From NCBI GenBank assembly GCA_023389055.1, contig JAEWFA010000050.1, forward strand, positions 1 to 64,000: DNA of 64,000 bases. The letters run 5' to 3'. The stretch comes from Pseudomonadota bacterium (GTDB lineage: Bacteria; Pseudomonadota; Gammaproteobacteria; Burkholderiales; Burkholderiaceae_E). Shown piece after piece: positions 35,201 through 43,270 of the stretch. The notes under the pieces were generated by a model, which worked only from the letters and a program-made list of their open reading frames with translations, had not been told where the DNA came from and did no database searches. A program made the position numbers and the translations under genes. Position 1 is the first letter of the stretch, and each line of letters starts with the position of its first letter.

Positions 35201-35422
35201 CTGGTGCTGGCGTCGGGCGCCGGTGCGGCCGCGCGTCGCTCGATGGGCACCGGCGTGTTCGGCGGGATGATCGTCTCGACCTTCGTCGCCACCGTCTTCG
35301 TGCCGCTGTTCTTCGTGCTCACCGCTCGACGCCGCCGTGCGCGCGCCGCCTCGCAGCCGGACACGACGAGCGGGCAGGGTGCACAGGGCGTCGCCGACGC
35401 CGATTCCGGGAGCGCGCCGTGA
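32264..35422 (+). CDS. RND multidrug efflux pump, HAE1 family (AcrB/MexB type)
   Basis: Protein of 1052 residues, the normal pump length. It starts [18 protein letters not shown] and has [23 protein letters not shown], the proton-relay Asp pair in [21 protein letters not shown], the second-half helix with [13 protein letters not shown] (key Lys), and [16 protein letters not shown]. It forms inner-membrane trimers that use proton flow to expel drugs or lipids. GTG start at 32264, no clear ribosome site. Its stop overlaps the next start (GTGA). Confidence 0.96.
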   Translation: [1052 protein letters not shown]

Positions 35423-36954
35423 GCGTCGCGCATCGCGGCGTGTTGTTGCTCGCCCATCGCGGCGTGTTGCTGCTCGCTCATGGCGGCGCGTTGCTGCTCG
35501 CGCTCGTCGCCACGGGCTGCACGATGCTCGGCCCCGATTACGAGCGCCCGCCGCTCGCGCTGCCGGCGCAGTACGACGCGGCGACGTCGGCGTCGGCGCA
35601 AGCGCCGGCTGCCGCCACGCCGACGATTCCGCCGGACTGGTGGTCGCTGTACCGCGACGACGCGCTCGCGCGCGTGGTCGATCGCGCGCTCGCACACAAC
35701 GTCGACGTGCGCGCGGCGATCGCGCGCCTGGACGAGGCGCAGGCGGCGTTGCGCGAGGCGCGCGCGGTGCTCGTTCCGCAGGTGGACCTCGCCGGCGCCG
35801 CTACCCGCTCGCGCATCTCGGCGTCGACCGCGCAGCCGCTGCCCGCCGGCGTCGATCGCACCCGCAGCGATTACCGCGCCTCACTGGGCAGCGCCTTCGA
35901 GCTCGATTTCTGGGGACGACTGCGCCGCGGCGCCGAGGCGGTCGAAGCGCAGTGGCTCTCGAGCCGGTATGCGCTCGACGTCGTCGGGCTCGACCTCGCC
36001 GCCACTACCGTGCAGACCTGGTTCGCGTTGCGCTCGCTGGACGCGCAGATCGCGGTCACGAGCGAGAGCCTTCGCGCCCGCGAGGAATCGCTCGAGGTCG
36101 TGCGTGCACGCGCCAGCGGCGGGCTCGTATCGGATCTCGACCTGCACCAGGCACGGGCGGCTCGCGCCGACGCCGCGGTTCAGCTCGCCGAGTCGCGACG
36201 GCAGCGAGACGCCGTCGAGCACCAGCTCGGGCTGCTTGTCGGCCAGCCGGGACTGCGCGTCGCCCCCGGCGACCTGCGCACGATGCCGATTCCGCCCCTG
36301 CCGCCGGCCGGCGTTCCGTCGTCGCTTCTCGTGCGTCGACCCGACATCCGGCAGGCCGAGGCGCAGCTCGTCGCCGCCAACGCGCTGATCGGCGTTGCGC
36401 GCGCGGCGATGATGCCGACGATCTCGCTCACCGGGGCCCTGGGCGGTCAGAGCCGCGACCTCGCCGACCTGCTGAGCGCGCCTGCGCGCTTCTGGTCGCT
36501 GGGCGTCGGGCTCGCTCTGCCGATCTTCGATGCCGGGCGATTGCAGGCGCGCAGCGAGCAGGCCGAGGCGCGCGAGCGCCAGGCGCTCGCCGCGTACCAG
36601 CGGTCGGTCGAAGCGGCGTACCGCGAGGTTGCCGATGCGCTGACCAATGGCGCGCACGTCGCTTCCGCAGCGCGCGACGTCGAGGTGCAGGTCGAGGCGG
36701 CCAGGGCGAGCGTGCAGCTGGCGCAATCACGCTACCAGGCCGGCTACTCGGGCTATCTCGAGGTCCTCGATGCGCTGCGCGTGCAGCATGCGGCCGAGCT
36801 CGCCCTGATCCGCAACCGCCAGGCGCGGCTGTCGTACAGCGTCGACCTGATGCAGGCGCTCGGCGGCGGCTGGGCCGATCCGATGGCGCCGCTGGCCGGT
36901 CAGGCTTCGGGCGCGCTGCCGCCGCCGTCGTCCGCCTTGCCGGCCGCCCGATAG
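35419..36954 (+). CDS. RND efflux outer-membrane lipoprotein factor, NodT/OprM family
   Basis: Protein of 511 residues, with the OEP repeats. Lipid Cys34 in LVATGC. The body starts MLGPDYERPP and has WWSLYRDDALARVVDRAL, SAFELDFWGRLRRGAEA and LLVRRPDIRQAEAQLVAANALIGVARAAMMPTISLTG, all NodT/OprM landmarks. The signal peptide is odd: residues 5-28 are three copies of an 8-residue block (HRGVLLLA, HRGVLLLA, HGGALLLA). GTG at 35419 overlaps the pump stop. Its 3' end overlaps the convergent GNAT-like gene by 55 bases. Confidence 0.94.
   Translation: MSVAHRGVLLLAHRGVLLLAHGGALLLALVATGCTMLGPDYERPPLALPAQYDAATSASAQAPAAATPTIPPDWWSLYRDDALARVVDRALAHNVDVRAAIARLDEAQAALREARAVLVPQVDLAGAATRSRISASTAQPLPAGVDRTRSDYRASLGSAFELDFWGRLRRGAEAVEAQWLSSRYALDVVGLDLAATTVQTWFALRSLDAQIAVTSESLRAREESLEVVRARASGGLVSDLDLHQARAARADAAVQLAESRRQRDAVEHQLGLLVGQPGLRVAPGDLRTMPIPPLPPAGVPSSLLVRRPDIRQAEAQLVAANALIGVARAAMMPTISLTGALGGQSRDLADLLSAPARFWSLGVGLALPIFDAGRLQARSEQAEARERQALAAYQRSVEAAYREVADALTNGAHVASAARDVEVQVEAARASVQLAQSRYQAGYSGYLEVLDALRVQHAAELALIRNRQARLSYSVDLMQALGGGWADPMAPLAGQASGALPPPSSALPAAR
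35431..35502 (+). repeat. Three tandem 24-bp repeats inside the OprM-like signal peptide
   Basis: Units 35431-35454, 35455-35478 and 35479-35502 each begin CAT-GCGGCG and carry TTGCTCGC; they encode the hydrophobic core of the lipoprotein signal. Copies 1 and 2 differ at two bases, copy 3 at a few more. Confidence 0.92.
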
Positions 36955-38090
36955 GGCGAGCGCTCGCGCAGTTCGTCGAGGTAGTGGTCGACCTGTCGGT
37001 CCTCGCGCGCGAGGAAGCGCTCGACGGCATCGGCGAAGGCCGGCTCGGCCAACCAGTGCGCCGACGTGGTCGGCACCGCTTCGAACCCGCGTGCGAGCTT
37101 GTGCTCGCCTTGCGCGCCGCCTTCGACGATGCGAAGGCCCATCGCAATCGCGATCTCGATCGCCTGGTAGTAGCACAGCTCGAAGTGCAGCATCGGAACG
37201 CTCTCGATCGCGCCCCAGTAGCGTCCGTACAGGCGTTCGTCGTCGTGCACGAACAGTGCCGATGCGATCGGTGCACCGTCGCGCTCGGCGACGACGAGCA
37301 GCAGGTGCTCGGGCATCGACTGGCCGATGCGCTCGAAGAATTCGCGATTCAGGTACGGCGTCGACAGGTGCGACGCGTACGTGGCTTCATAGCAGCGAAC
37401 GAAGAAACGCCAGTCCGATGCGCGGATCTGCCGGCCGTGCAGGCGTCGGATGCGCACGCCGGCGTTGGCGACCCGCCGGCGCTCGGCGCGGATCTTCTTG
37501 CGCTTGGGTTGCGCGAGCGTCGCCAGGAACGCGTCGAAATCGGGATAGGCATCGTTGCGCCAGTGGAACTGCACGCCGTGGCGCAACAGCATCCCCGCCT
37601 CGCGCAGCATCGCGGCTTCGTCGTCCAGCGGGAAGAGCACGTGCAGCGACGACAGCGACGAGTCGCGTGCAAACGCGAGCAGGGCGCCGATCGCTGCGCG
37701 CCGTGCAGCGGCGTCGCGAGCGGCGATGCGAACGCCGGGCACCGGCGTGAACGGCACGGCGGCGAGCCACTTCGGGTAGTAGCGAAGTCCGTGGCGCTGG
37801 TATGCATCGGCCCACGCCCAGTCGAAGACGTATTCGCCGTAGGAATGCCATTTTCGGAACAGCGGGACGATCGCGGCCGGTCCGTCGCGATCCTGCATGA
37901 GCAGGTGCTGCGCCTGCCATCCGGTGTGCGGGCCGACACAGCCCGAACGCTCCAGCGCATCGAAGAACTCGTGGCGCAGGAACGGTTGCGCGCGCTCCCG
38001 TCGTGCAGCGGCGGCAGCGAGCCCGTTCCATTGCCGTGCGTCGATCGCCGCCGCGTTCGGGAGAATGCGCGTGCGATAATCGATTCGCAC
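36900..38090 (-). CDS. GNAT-like N-acyltransferase (peptidogalycan/FemX-like, DUF482 family)
   Basis: Protein of 396 residues. QPFLRHEFFDALERSGCVGPHTGWQ, YGEYVFDWAWADAYQRHGLRYYPKWLAAVPFTPVPGVR (core YGEYVFDWAWA...YYPK), QFHWRN, FDAFLATLAQPKRKKIRAERR and EGGAQGEHKLARGFEAVPTTSAHW are conserved in this proteobacterial family. The fold is GNAT, related to Fem peptidyltransferases; the acceptor is not known. Start at the ATG at 38090. Its last 55 bases run through the end of the efflux outer-membrane gene on the other strand. Confidence 0.85.
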   Translation of the reverse strand: MRIDYRTRILPNAAAIDARQWNGLAAAAARRERAQPFLRHEFFDALERSGCVGPHTGWQAQHLLMQDRDGPAAIVPLFRKWHSYGEYVFDWAWADAYQRHGLRYYPKWLAAVPFTPVPGVRIAARDAAARRAAIGALLAFARDSSLSSLHVLFPLDDEAAMLREAGMLLRHGVQFHWRNDAYPDFDAFLATLAQPKRKKIRAERRRVANAGVRIRRLHGRQIRASDWRFFVRCYEATYASHLSTPYLNREFFERIGQSMPEHLLLVVAERDGAPIASALFVHDDERLYGRYWGAIESVPMLHFELCYYQAIEIAIAMGLRIVEGGAQGEHKLARGFEAVPTTSAHWLAEPAFADAVERFLAREDRQVDHYLDELRERSPYRAAGKADDGGGSAPEA

Positions 38091-38119
38091 CCGACCGTCC
38101 GCCAGAAGAAACTCCTTCG

Positions 38120-39733
38120 ATGCGCATCGCTGCCGCGCAGATCAATCCGGTCGTCGGCGACTTCGACGGCAACGCACAGCGGATTATCGCCGCGGCGCAC
38201 GAGGCGGCCGCGGCAGGGGCGCGGGTATTGGTCACGCCCGAACTCGCACTGGTCGGCTATCCGCCCGAAGATCTTCTGTTCCGCAGCGCGTTCCTCGAAG
38301 CATCGCACGAGGCGCTGCAGCGGGTGCGCGCCCAGACGAGCGGCCTCGACCTGCATCTGCTCGTCGGGCATCCGGCCGTCGACGGCGAAGCCCGCTACAA
38401 CGCCGCGAGCCTGCTGCATCGCGGCCGCATCGTCGGTCGCTACCACAAGCACGAGCTGCCGAACTATCGCGTCTTCGACGACTGGCGTTATTTCTCGCCG
38501 GGCGACGAGCCGCTGGTGTTCGAAGTCGACGGCGTTCGCTTCGGCGTGCTCGTCTGCGAAGACTACTGGTTCGCGCCTGCGCCCCAACGCGCCGTCGCGG
38601 CGGGTGCGCAGGTGCTGCTTGCATTGAACGCCTCGCCCTACGAGACGGAAAAGCAGCATCGGCGGCTCGACGTCGCTCGGGCCAACGTCTCGAAGCTCGG
38701 CGTTGCGCTGCTGGCGGCCAATCTCGTCGGCGGACAGGACGAACTCGTCTTCGACGGGCTGTCGTTCGCGTTGAACGCCGACGGTGCGCTGGCGGCGCAG
38801 GCACCGGCCTTCGCAGAGGCGCTGTTCGTCGCCGAGCTGGCTCCCGGCGCCGGTGCGCCGGCTTTCGTCGCCGGCGCGACGCCGGTCGAGCCGTCGATCG
38901 AGGAGCAGTTGTACGCCGCGCTCGTGCTCGGCGTTCGCGACTACATCGGCAAGAACGGCTTTCCGGGCGTCGTGCTCGGGCTGTCGGGCGGTGTCGACTC
39001 GGCGCTCACGCTGGCCATCGCCGTCGATGCGCTGGGCGCCGAGCGCGTGCGCGCGGTCATGATGCCGTCGCCGTACACCGCCGACATTTCCGTCGCCGAC
39101 GCGCGCGAGATGGCGTCGCGGCTCGGCGTGCGCTACGACGAGATTCCGATCGCGGGTTGCTTCGATGCATTCCTCGAGGCGCTCGACGTGCACCTGCCCG
39201 GACCTGCGGACACGACGCAGGAGAACATCCAGGCGCGGGTGCGGGCCGTTTTCCTGATGGCGTTGTCGAACCGCACCGGCGCGCTCGTGCTCACCACCGG
39301 CAACAAGAGCGAAATGGCGGTCGGCTACAGCACGCTGTACGGCGACATGGCCGGCGGCTTCGCGGTGATCAAGGACGTCGTCAAGACGATGGTGTGGCGG
39401 CTGTCGAAGTGGCGCAACGCCGGCGGCGAGGTGATCCCGCAGCGGATCATCACGCGCGCGCCGTCCGCCGAACTCAAGCCGGGACAGGTCGACCAGGATT
39501 CGCTGCCGCCCTACGACGTGCTCGACGCGATCATCGCGCAATACGTCGAACTCGACCGCAGCGTCGAGCAGATCGCCGCCGGCGGCATCGACGAGGCGAC
39601 GGTGCGACGCGTCACGCGCCTGATCCGCAGCGCCGAATACAAGCGCCGCCAGGCGCCGCTCGGCATCCGCGTCACGCATCGCGCCTTCGGCCGCGACTGG
39701 CGATATCCGGTCACCTCGCATTTTCGCGACTGA
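38120..39733 (+). CDS. nadE: NAD+ synthetase, glutamine-dependent
   Basis: Protein of 537 residues. N-terminal nitrilase-like glutaminase (1-260) with catalytic Glu in TPELALVGYPPEDLL, Lys in YHKHELPNYRVFDD and Cys in GVLVCEDYW. C-terminal NAD synthase with the PP-loop LGLSGGVDSALT, TTGNKSEMAVGYSTLYGDMAGGFAVIKDV and RAPSAELKPGQVDQDSLPPYDVLD. Makes NAD from deamido-NAD using glutamine. ATG at 38120. glnB follows, the usual betaproteobacterial order; it diverges from the GNAT-like gene by 29 bases. Confidence 0.97.
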   Translation: MRIAAAQINPVVGDFDGNAQRIIAAAHEAAAAGARVLVTPELALVGYPPEDLLFRSAFLEASHEALQRVRAQTSGLDLHLLVGHPAVDGEARYNAASLLHRGRIVGRYHKHELPNYRVFDDWRYFSPGDEPLVFEVDGVRFGVLVCEDYWFAPAPQRAVAAGAQVLLALNASPYETEKQHRRLDVARANVSKLGVALLAANLVGGQDELVFDGLSFALNADGALAAQAPAFAEALFVAELAPGAGAPAFVAGATPVEPSIEEQLYAALVLGVRDYIGKNGFPGVVLGLSGGVDSALTLAIAVDALGAERVRAVMMPSPYTADISVADAREMASRLGVRYDEIPIAGCFDAFLEALDVHLPGPADTTQENIQARVRAVFLMALSNRTGALVLTTGNKSEMAVGYSTLYGDMAGGFAVIKDVVKTMVWRLSKWRNAGGEVIPQRIITRAPSAELKPGQVDQDSLPPYDVLDAIIAQYVELDRSVEQIAAGGIDEATVRRVTRLIRSAEYKRRQAPLGIRVTHRAFGRDWRYPVTSHFRD

Positions 39734-39859
39734 ACCGACGGGCACGGCCGACGGGTTCACACGTGCCGAGGTTCGTCTCGGGTAGGATTCAGCCTTTGCC
39801 AACGCCGTCGCCGGCCCTGAAGCCACCACGGGCAGCCGACGAGCAGTCTCGGAGCCAGC

Positions 39860-40198
39860 ATGAAGAAGATTACGGCGATCATCAAACCGTTCAAGCTCGA
39901 CGAAGTGCGTGAAGCGCTTGCCGAGGTCGGTGTGACGGGTCTGACCGTGACCGAAGTGAAGGGTTTCGGCCGCCAGAAGGGGCATACGGAGTTGTACCGC
40001 GGCGCCGAGTACGTGGTCGATTTCCTTCCGAAGGTGAAGGTCGAGGTCATCGTCGCCGACAGTGTCGTCGACGGCGTCATCGATGCCGTCGTTCGCGCAG
40101 CGCGCACCGGGCGCATCGGCGACGGAAAGATCTTCGTCTCCGACATCGAGCAGGTCGTGCGCATCCGCACCGGCGAGACCGGCGAAGCCGCCGTCTAG
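39860..40198 (+). CDS. glnB: Nitrogen regulatory protein P-II
   Basis: Protein of 112 residues, exact family length. KKITAIIKPFKLDEVREAL start, T-loop with uridylylation Tyr51 in ELYRGAEYVVDFLPK, and the B and C loops VRAARTGRIGDGKIFVSDIEQVVRIRTGE (ATP binding). Senses 2-oxoglutarate, ATP/ADP and glutamine via GlnD. The upstream gap (39734-39859) has a TAGGAT that might be a -10. GlnB and GlnK cannot be told apart by sequence alone; no amtB is next to it, which favours GlnB. Confidence 0.96.
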   Translation: MKKITAIIKPFKLDEVREALAEVGVTGLTVTEVKGFGRQKGHTELYRGAEYVVDFLPKVKVEVIVADSVVDGVIDAVVRAARTGRIGDGKIFVSDIEQVVRIRTGETGEAAV

Positions 40199-40201
40199 CG
40201 T

Positions 40202-40858
40202 TCAGGTTCGCCGCGGAGAGCGACCTGCGGACGCACGCTCGCCGCCGAACAGCCGTCTCATCCCGCGGGCGATCGCGCGCAGCAACAGCAGCGCGATAAC
40301 CAGGAACACGACCAGCGCGAGCAGGAACACCAGCGGATGCGCGAGCGCGAGCCACAGCCCGCCCAGCACTCCGACGTCCTCGCCCAGCGACACTGCAACG
40401 TTGGAGAACGGCTCGGGCGACGTGTTTACCGCCGCGCGCGTTCCCGCCTTGGCGAAATGCGTCGTTGCCGTAAGGGTGCCGCCCAACAGCGCCGCGGCGA
40501 GCGTCCAGGCGGCGCCGGAGTCGCCGAAGACCGCCGCGGCGAGCGCGGCGCCCGCCGGAATGCGGATGAAGGTATTCACCGCGTCCCAGGCGCTGTCGAT
40601 CCACGGGACCTTGTCGGCGGTGAGCTCCACCACCGACATGAAACCCGACGCCGCGAGCACCGCCGGATGCGCCAGCACTTCGAGATTTTCGGGCAGCGGC
40701 CACCAGCCCAGCCGCCCGAGCAGCCCGAAGACGAACACGACGAGGTACAGCCGCAGTCCTGCGCCCCACGACAGCGCTGCCGCGAGCGCGATCGCGGGCG
40801 CATGACGCAACACGGGCTCGGGTACCAGGCCGAGCCACTGCGCGAGCAGCGCCTCCAT
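40202..40858 (-). CDS. DUF4126-family membrane protein
   Basis: Protein of about 218 residues with five to six hydrophobic helices. GAGLRLYLVVFVFGLLGRLG, FMSVVELTADKVPWIDSAWDAVNTFIRIPAGAALAAAVFG (core ELTADKVPWIDSAWD) and GGTLTATTHFAKAGTRAAVNTSPEPFSN are typical of DUF4126. Function unknown. A longer frame begins at 40951, but the ATG at 40858 (MEALLAQWLG) leads directly into the first helix. It is convergent with glnB (3-base gap) and divergent from the MobA-like gene. Confidence 0.82.
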   Translation of the reverse strand: MEALLAQWLGLVPEPVLRHAPAIALAAALSWGAGLRLYLVVFVFGLLGRLGWWPLPENLEVLAHPAVLAASGFMSVVELTADKVPWIDSAWDAVNTFIRIPAGAALAAAVFGDSGAAWTLAAALLGGTLTATTHFAKAGTRAAVNTSPEPFSNVAVSLGEDVGVLGGLWLALAHPLVFLLALVVFLVIALLLLRAIARGMRRLFGGERASAGRSPRRT

Positions 40859-40950
40859 CACGGCGCCGATCCGGCGGACGCGGCAAGCGCCAAGGCTGCG
40901 GCGCGCTCGGCTACACTCGGTCGCATCGTGGTCTCCTGGGCGGAACGCCA

Positions 40951-41604
40951 ATGTCCCCGGACGAGAGCCGTTCCATTGTGCCAGCGGCGCACGACGCGGC
41001 CCGGCTCGGCGCGGTGCTGCTCGCGGCGGGCAGCGCCGTGCGAATGGGCGGGCCGAACAAGCTGCTGATGCGCATCGACGGCGAGCCGCTCGTGCGGCGT
41101 TCGCTGCGCGCGCTGCAGCGCGTGCCGATCGGGCATCTCGTCGTCGTGCTCGGTCGCGACGCCCAGCAGGTGCGCGTCGAGCTGGACACCTTTCCGGTGC
41201 GCGCGTTCTGCCGCGTCGAGGTCGGTTGCGACCAGCAGGTATCGGTCGTCGCCGGACTTCGCGCGCTGCCCGAAGGGCTCGATGCGATCGTCATCGCGCT
41301 GGCCGACCAGCCGCTCGTCGACGTCGACGATCTGCGCTGGCTGCTCGCGCGCTGGCGCGAGCTCCCCGAAGGCAGCGCCGCGATTCCGTTCCATCGAGGC
41401 ACGCGCGGCAATCCGGTGGTCATCGCCGGCGAGATTCGCGAGCCCGTGCTCGAAGCCGGCCCGACCGTCGGCTGCCGCGGCTGGCTCGCTGCGAACCCGC
41501 AACGCGTACACCGCATCGAGACCCCCGACGACCACTTCATCGTCGATCTCGACACCCCGGAGGACGTCGTTCTACTGGCGAGAAGGGGCGTGGTGGCGAG
41601 CTGA
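40951..41604 (+). CDS. MobA/MocA-like nucleotidyltransferase
   Basis: Protein of 217 residues. GAVLLAAGSAVRMGGPNKLLMRIDGEPLVRRSLRAL is the nucleotide-binding signature (LAAGxSxRMGxxK). ADQPLVDVDDL carries the metal Asp, and GNPVVI and DLDTPEDV are also typical of the MocA (molybdopterin cytidylyltransferase/CoxC-like) group. The substrate is not fixed by sequence: MocA-type molybdenum cofactor tailoring is likely, as no sugar-pathway genes are nearby. Confidence 0.88.
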   Translation: MSPDESRSIVPAAHDAARLGAVLLAAGSAVRMGGPNKLLMRIDGEPLVRRSLRALQRVPIGHLVVVLGRDAQQVRVELDTFPVRAFCRVEVGCDQQVSVVAGLRALPEGLDAIVIALADQPLVDVDDLRWLLARWRELPEGSAAIPFHRGTRGNPVVIAGEIREPVLEAGPTVGCRGWLAANPQRVHRIETPDDHFIVDLDTPEDVVLLARRGVVAS

Positions 41605-41609
41605 ACGGT

Positions 41610-42299
41610 TCAGCATAGCAACACGATCAACGCTCCCGCTCCCCCGTCATTCGGCCGCGCCTGGCAGAACGCGAGCACCTCGCGTCGTTGCACCAGCCAG
41701 CGCGGCACCTTCGCCTTGAGCACCGGTTCGCGCCCGATCGAGCCGAGCCCCTTGCCGTGGATCACGCGCACGCAGCGCCACTGGCGACGCAACGCCTCGT
41801 CGAGGAACGCGGCGAGCGCCTCGCGCGCCTCGTCGACGCGCAGTCCGTGCAGATCGATCTGCCCGCGGATCGCCCATTCGCCGCGGCGCAGTCGCCGCAC
41901 GACGTCGGGTCCGACCGATGCGCGGCGAAACGACAGCGCTTCGTCGGTCTCCAGGTGTTGTTCGATGCCGATCTCGTCGGACAGCGACGCCGCGAGCGCC
42001 GCGCGCTCGTCGAGTTCGCGCTGCACGGCCGTGGCCGGAATCTCGCGGCGCCGCGGGTCGATGCGCCCGGTGGGGCGCAACGGTACGACGTCGGCGATGG
42101 CCTCGCGAAACAGATTCGCCTCGCGCAGGCGTTCGCGCTCGCGCTGTCGCTGCTCGTGCTCGCGGCGCTCGCGTTCGGCTTGCTCGCGTTCGCGTGCCTG
42201 CGCGTCGGCCCGCACCTGCCGGCCGAGCGCGTCGAAGGATTCCAGCGACGCAGGGCGGCCGGGACGGCGCGACGACGGCCGGCCCGGCGAGCGCGTCAT
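41610..42299 (-). CDS. Smr-domain protein (putative DNA endonuclease SmrA-like)
   Basis: Protein of 229 residues. A charged coiled-coil-like N-terminus (AREREQAERERREHEQRQRERE) is followed by a C-terminal Smr domain with IDLHGLRVDEAREALAAFL (L-D-x-H motif) and RVIHGKGLGS (H-G-x-G). The domain nicks or binds branched nucleic acid in MutS2 relatives. Its ATG overlaps the trxB stop in ATGA (42296-42299), so it is co-translated with trxB; this pair is common in betaproteobacteria. Confidence 0.9.
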   Translation of the reverse strand: MTRSPGRPSSRRPGRPASLESFDALGRQVRADAQAREREQAERERREHEQRQRERERLREANLFREAIADVVPLRPTGRIDPRRREIPATAVQRELDERAALAASLSDEIGIEQHLETDEALSFRRASVGPDVVRRLRRGEWAIRGQIDLHGLRVDEAREALAAFLDEALRRQWRCVRVIHGKGLGSIGREPVLKAKVPRWLVQRREVLAFCQARPNDGGAGALIVLLC

Positions 42300-43270
42300 C
42301 GGCCTGTGAGCGACTCGAGGTAGCGCTGCGCGTCGAGCGCGGCCATGCAGCCGGTGCCCGCGCTGGTGACCGCCTGCCGGTAGACGTGGTCCTGCACGTC
42401 GCCTGCCGCGAATACGCCGGCCACGCTGGTGGCGGTTGCGTCTCCGTCCAGCCCGCCCCGGGTGACGATGTAGCCGTTGCGCATCTCGAGCTGGCCCTCG
42501 AAGATCGACGTGTTCGGCGAATGGCCGATCGCGATGAACACGCCCTGCACGGCGAGTTCGCTTTTCTCGCCCGTCCGGTTGTCGAGCACGCGTACCGCGT
42601 TGACCCCGGCGTCGTCGCCGAGCACTTCATCGAGTTCGTGGAACCAGCGGATCTCGACGTTGCCCGCCTTGCCGTCGCGTTCCTCGGTGTGCGAGAGCAG
42701 TCGGTCGGAGAGGATCGGCTCGGAGCGGAACCGGTCGCGCCGGTGCAGCACGGTCACCTTGCGCGCGATGTTCGCCAGGTACAGCGCTTCCTCGACGGCC
42801 GTGTTGCCTCCGCCGACGACGACGACGTCCTGTCCGCGGTAGAAGAAGCCGTCGCAGGTGGCGCAGGCCGAGACGCCGCGTCCCATGAACGCCTCCTCGG
42901 AAGGCAGCCCCAGGTATTTCGCCGACGCGCCGGTGGCGACGATCAGTGCATCGCAGGTGTACTCGCCGGCGTCGCCGACCAGCCGCATCGGCTTCTCGTT
43001 CAGATGCACCGTGTGGATCTGGTCGAAGACCATTTCGGTGCCGAATCGCTCGGCGTGCCGCTGGAAGCGCGCCATCAGTTCGGGACCCTGCACGCCGTCG
43101 GGATCGGCCGGCCAGTTATCGACGTCGGTCGTCGTCATCAATTGCCCGCCCTGCGCAAGTCCCGTGATCAGCACCGGCTGGAGGTTGGCGCGCGCCGCAT
43201 AGACGGCGGCGGTGTAGCCGGCCGGGCCGGAACCGAGGATCAGCAGGCGAAGGTGGCGAGTGGTGGTCAT
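42296..43270 (-). CDS. trxB: Thioredoxin-disulfide reductase
   Basis: Protein of 324 residues. FAD site ILGSGPAGYTAAVYAARANL, redox pair C136-A-T-C139, NADPH site VVVVGGGNTAVEEALYLA with HRRDRFR, and second FAD motif GVFAAGDVQDHVYRQAVTSAGTG. Reduces thioredoxin with NADPH. A minus-strand TATAAT at 43377-43372 is a possible -10, giving a leader of about 95 bases. Confidence 0.97.
   Translation of the reverse strand: MTTTRHLRLLILGSGPAGYTAAVYAARANLQPVLITGLAQGGQLMTTTDVDNWPADPDGVQGPELMARFQRHAERFGTEMVFDQIHTVHLNEKPMRLVGDAGEYTCDALIVATGASAKYLGLPSEEAFMGRGVSACATCDGFFYRGQDVVVVGGGNTAVEEALYLANIARKVTVLHRRDRFRSEPILSDRLLSHTEERDGKAGNVEIRWFHELDEVLGDDAGVNAVRVLDNRTGEKSELAVQGVFIAIGHSPNTSIFEGQLEMRNGYIVTRGGLDGDATATSVAGVFAAGDVQDHVYRQAVTSAGTGCMAALDAQRYLESLTGR

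Noticed and set aside
31982..35695. 1237-codon minus-strand frame opposite the RND pump
   Set aside because: Mirror of pump codons in high-GC DNA; its translation is Arg/His/Asp/Gln-rich without domain motifs, while the plus-strand pump is complete.
39783..39797. Possible sigma-54 GG/GC promoter before glnB
   Set aside because: The GG to GC distance is 11, not 10, and the flanking TGGCAC/TTGC bases are absent.
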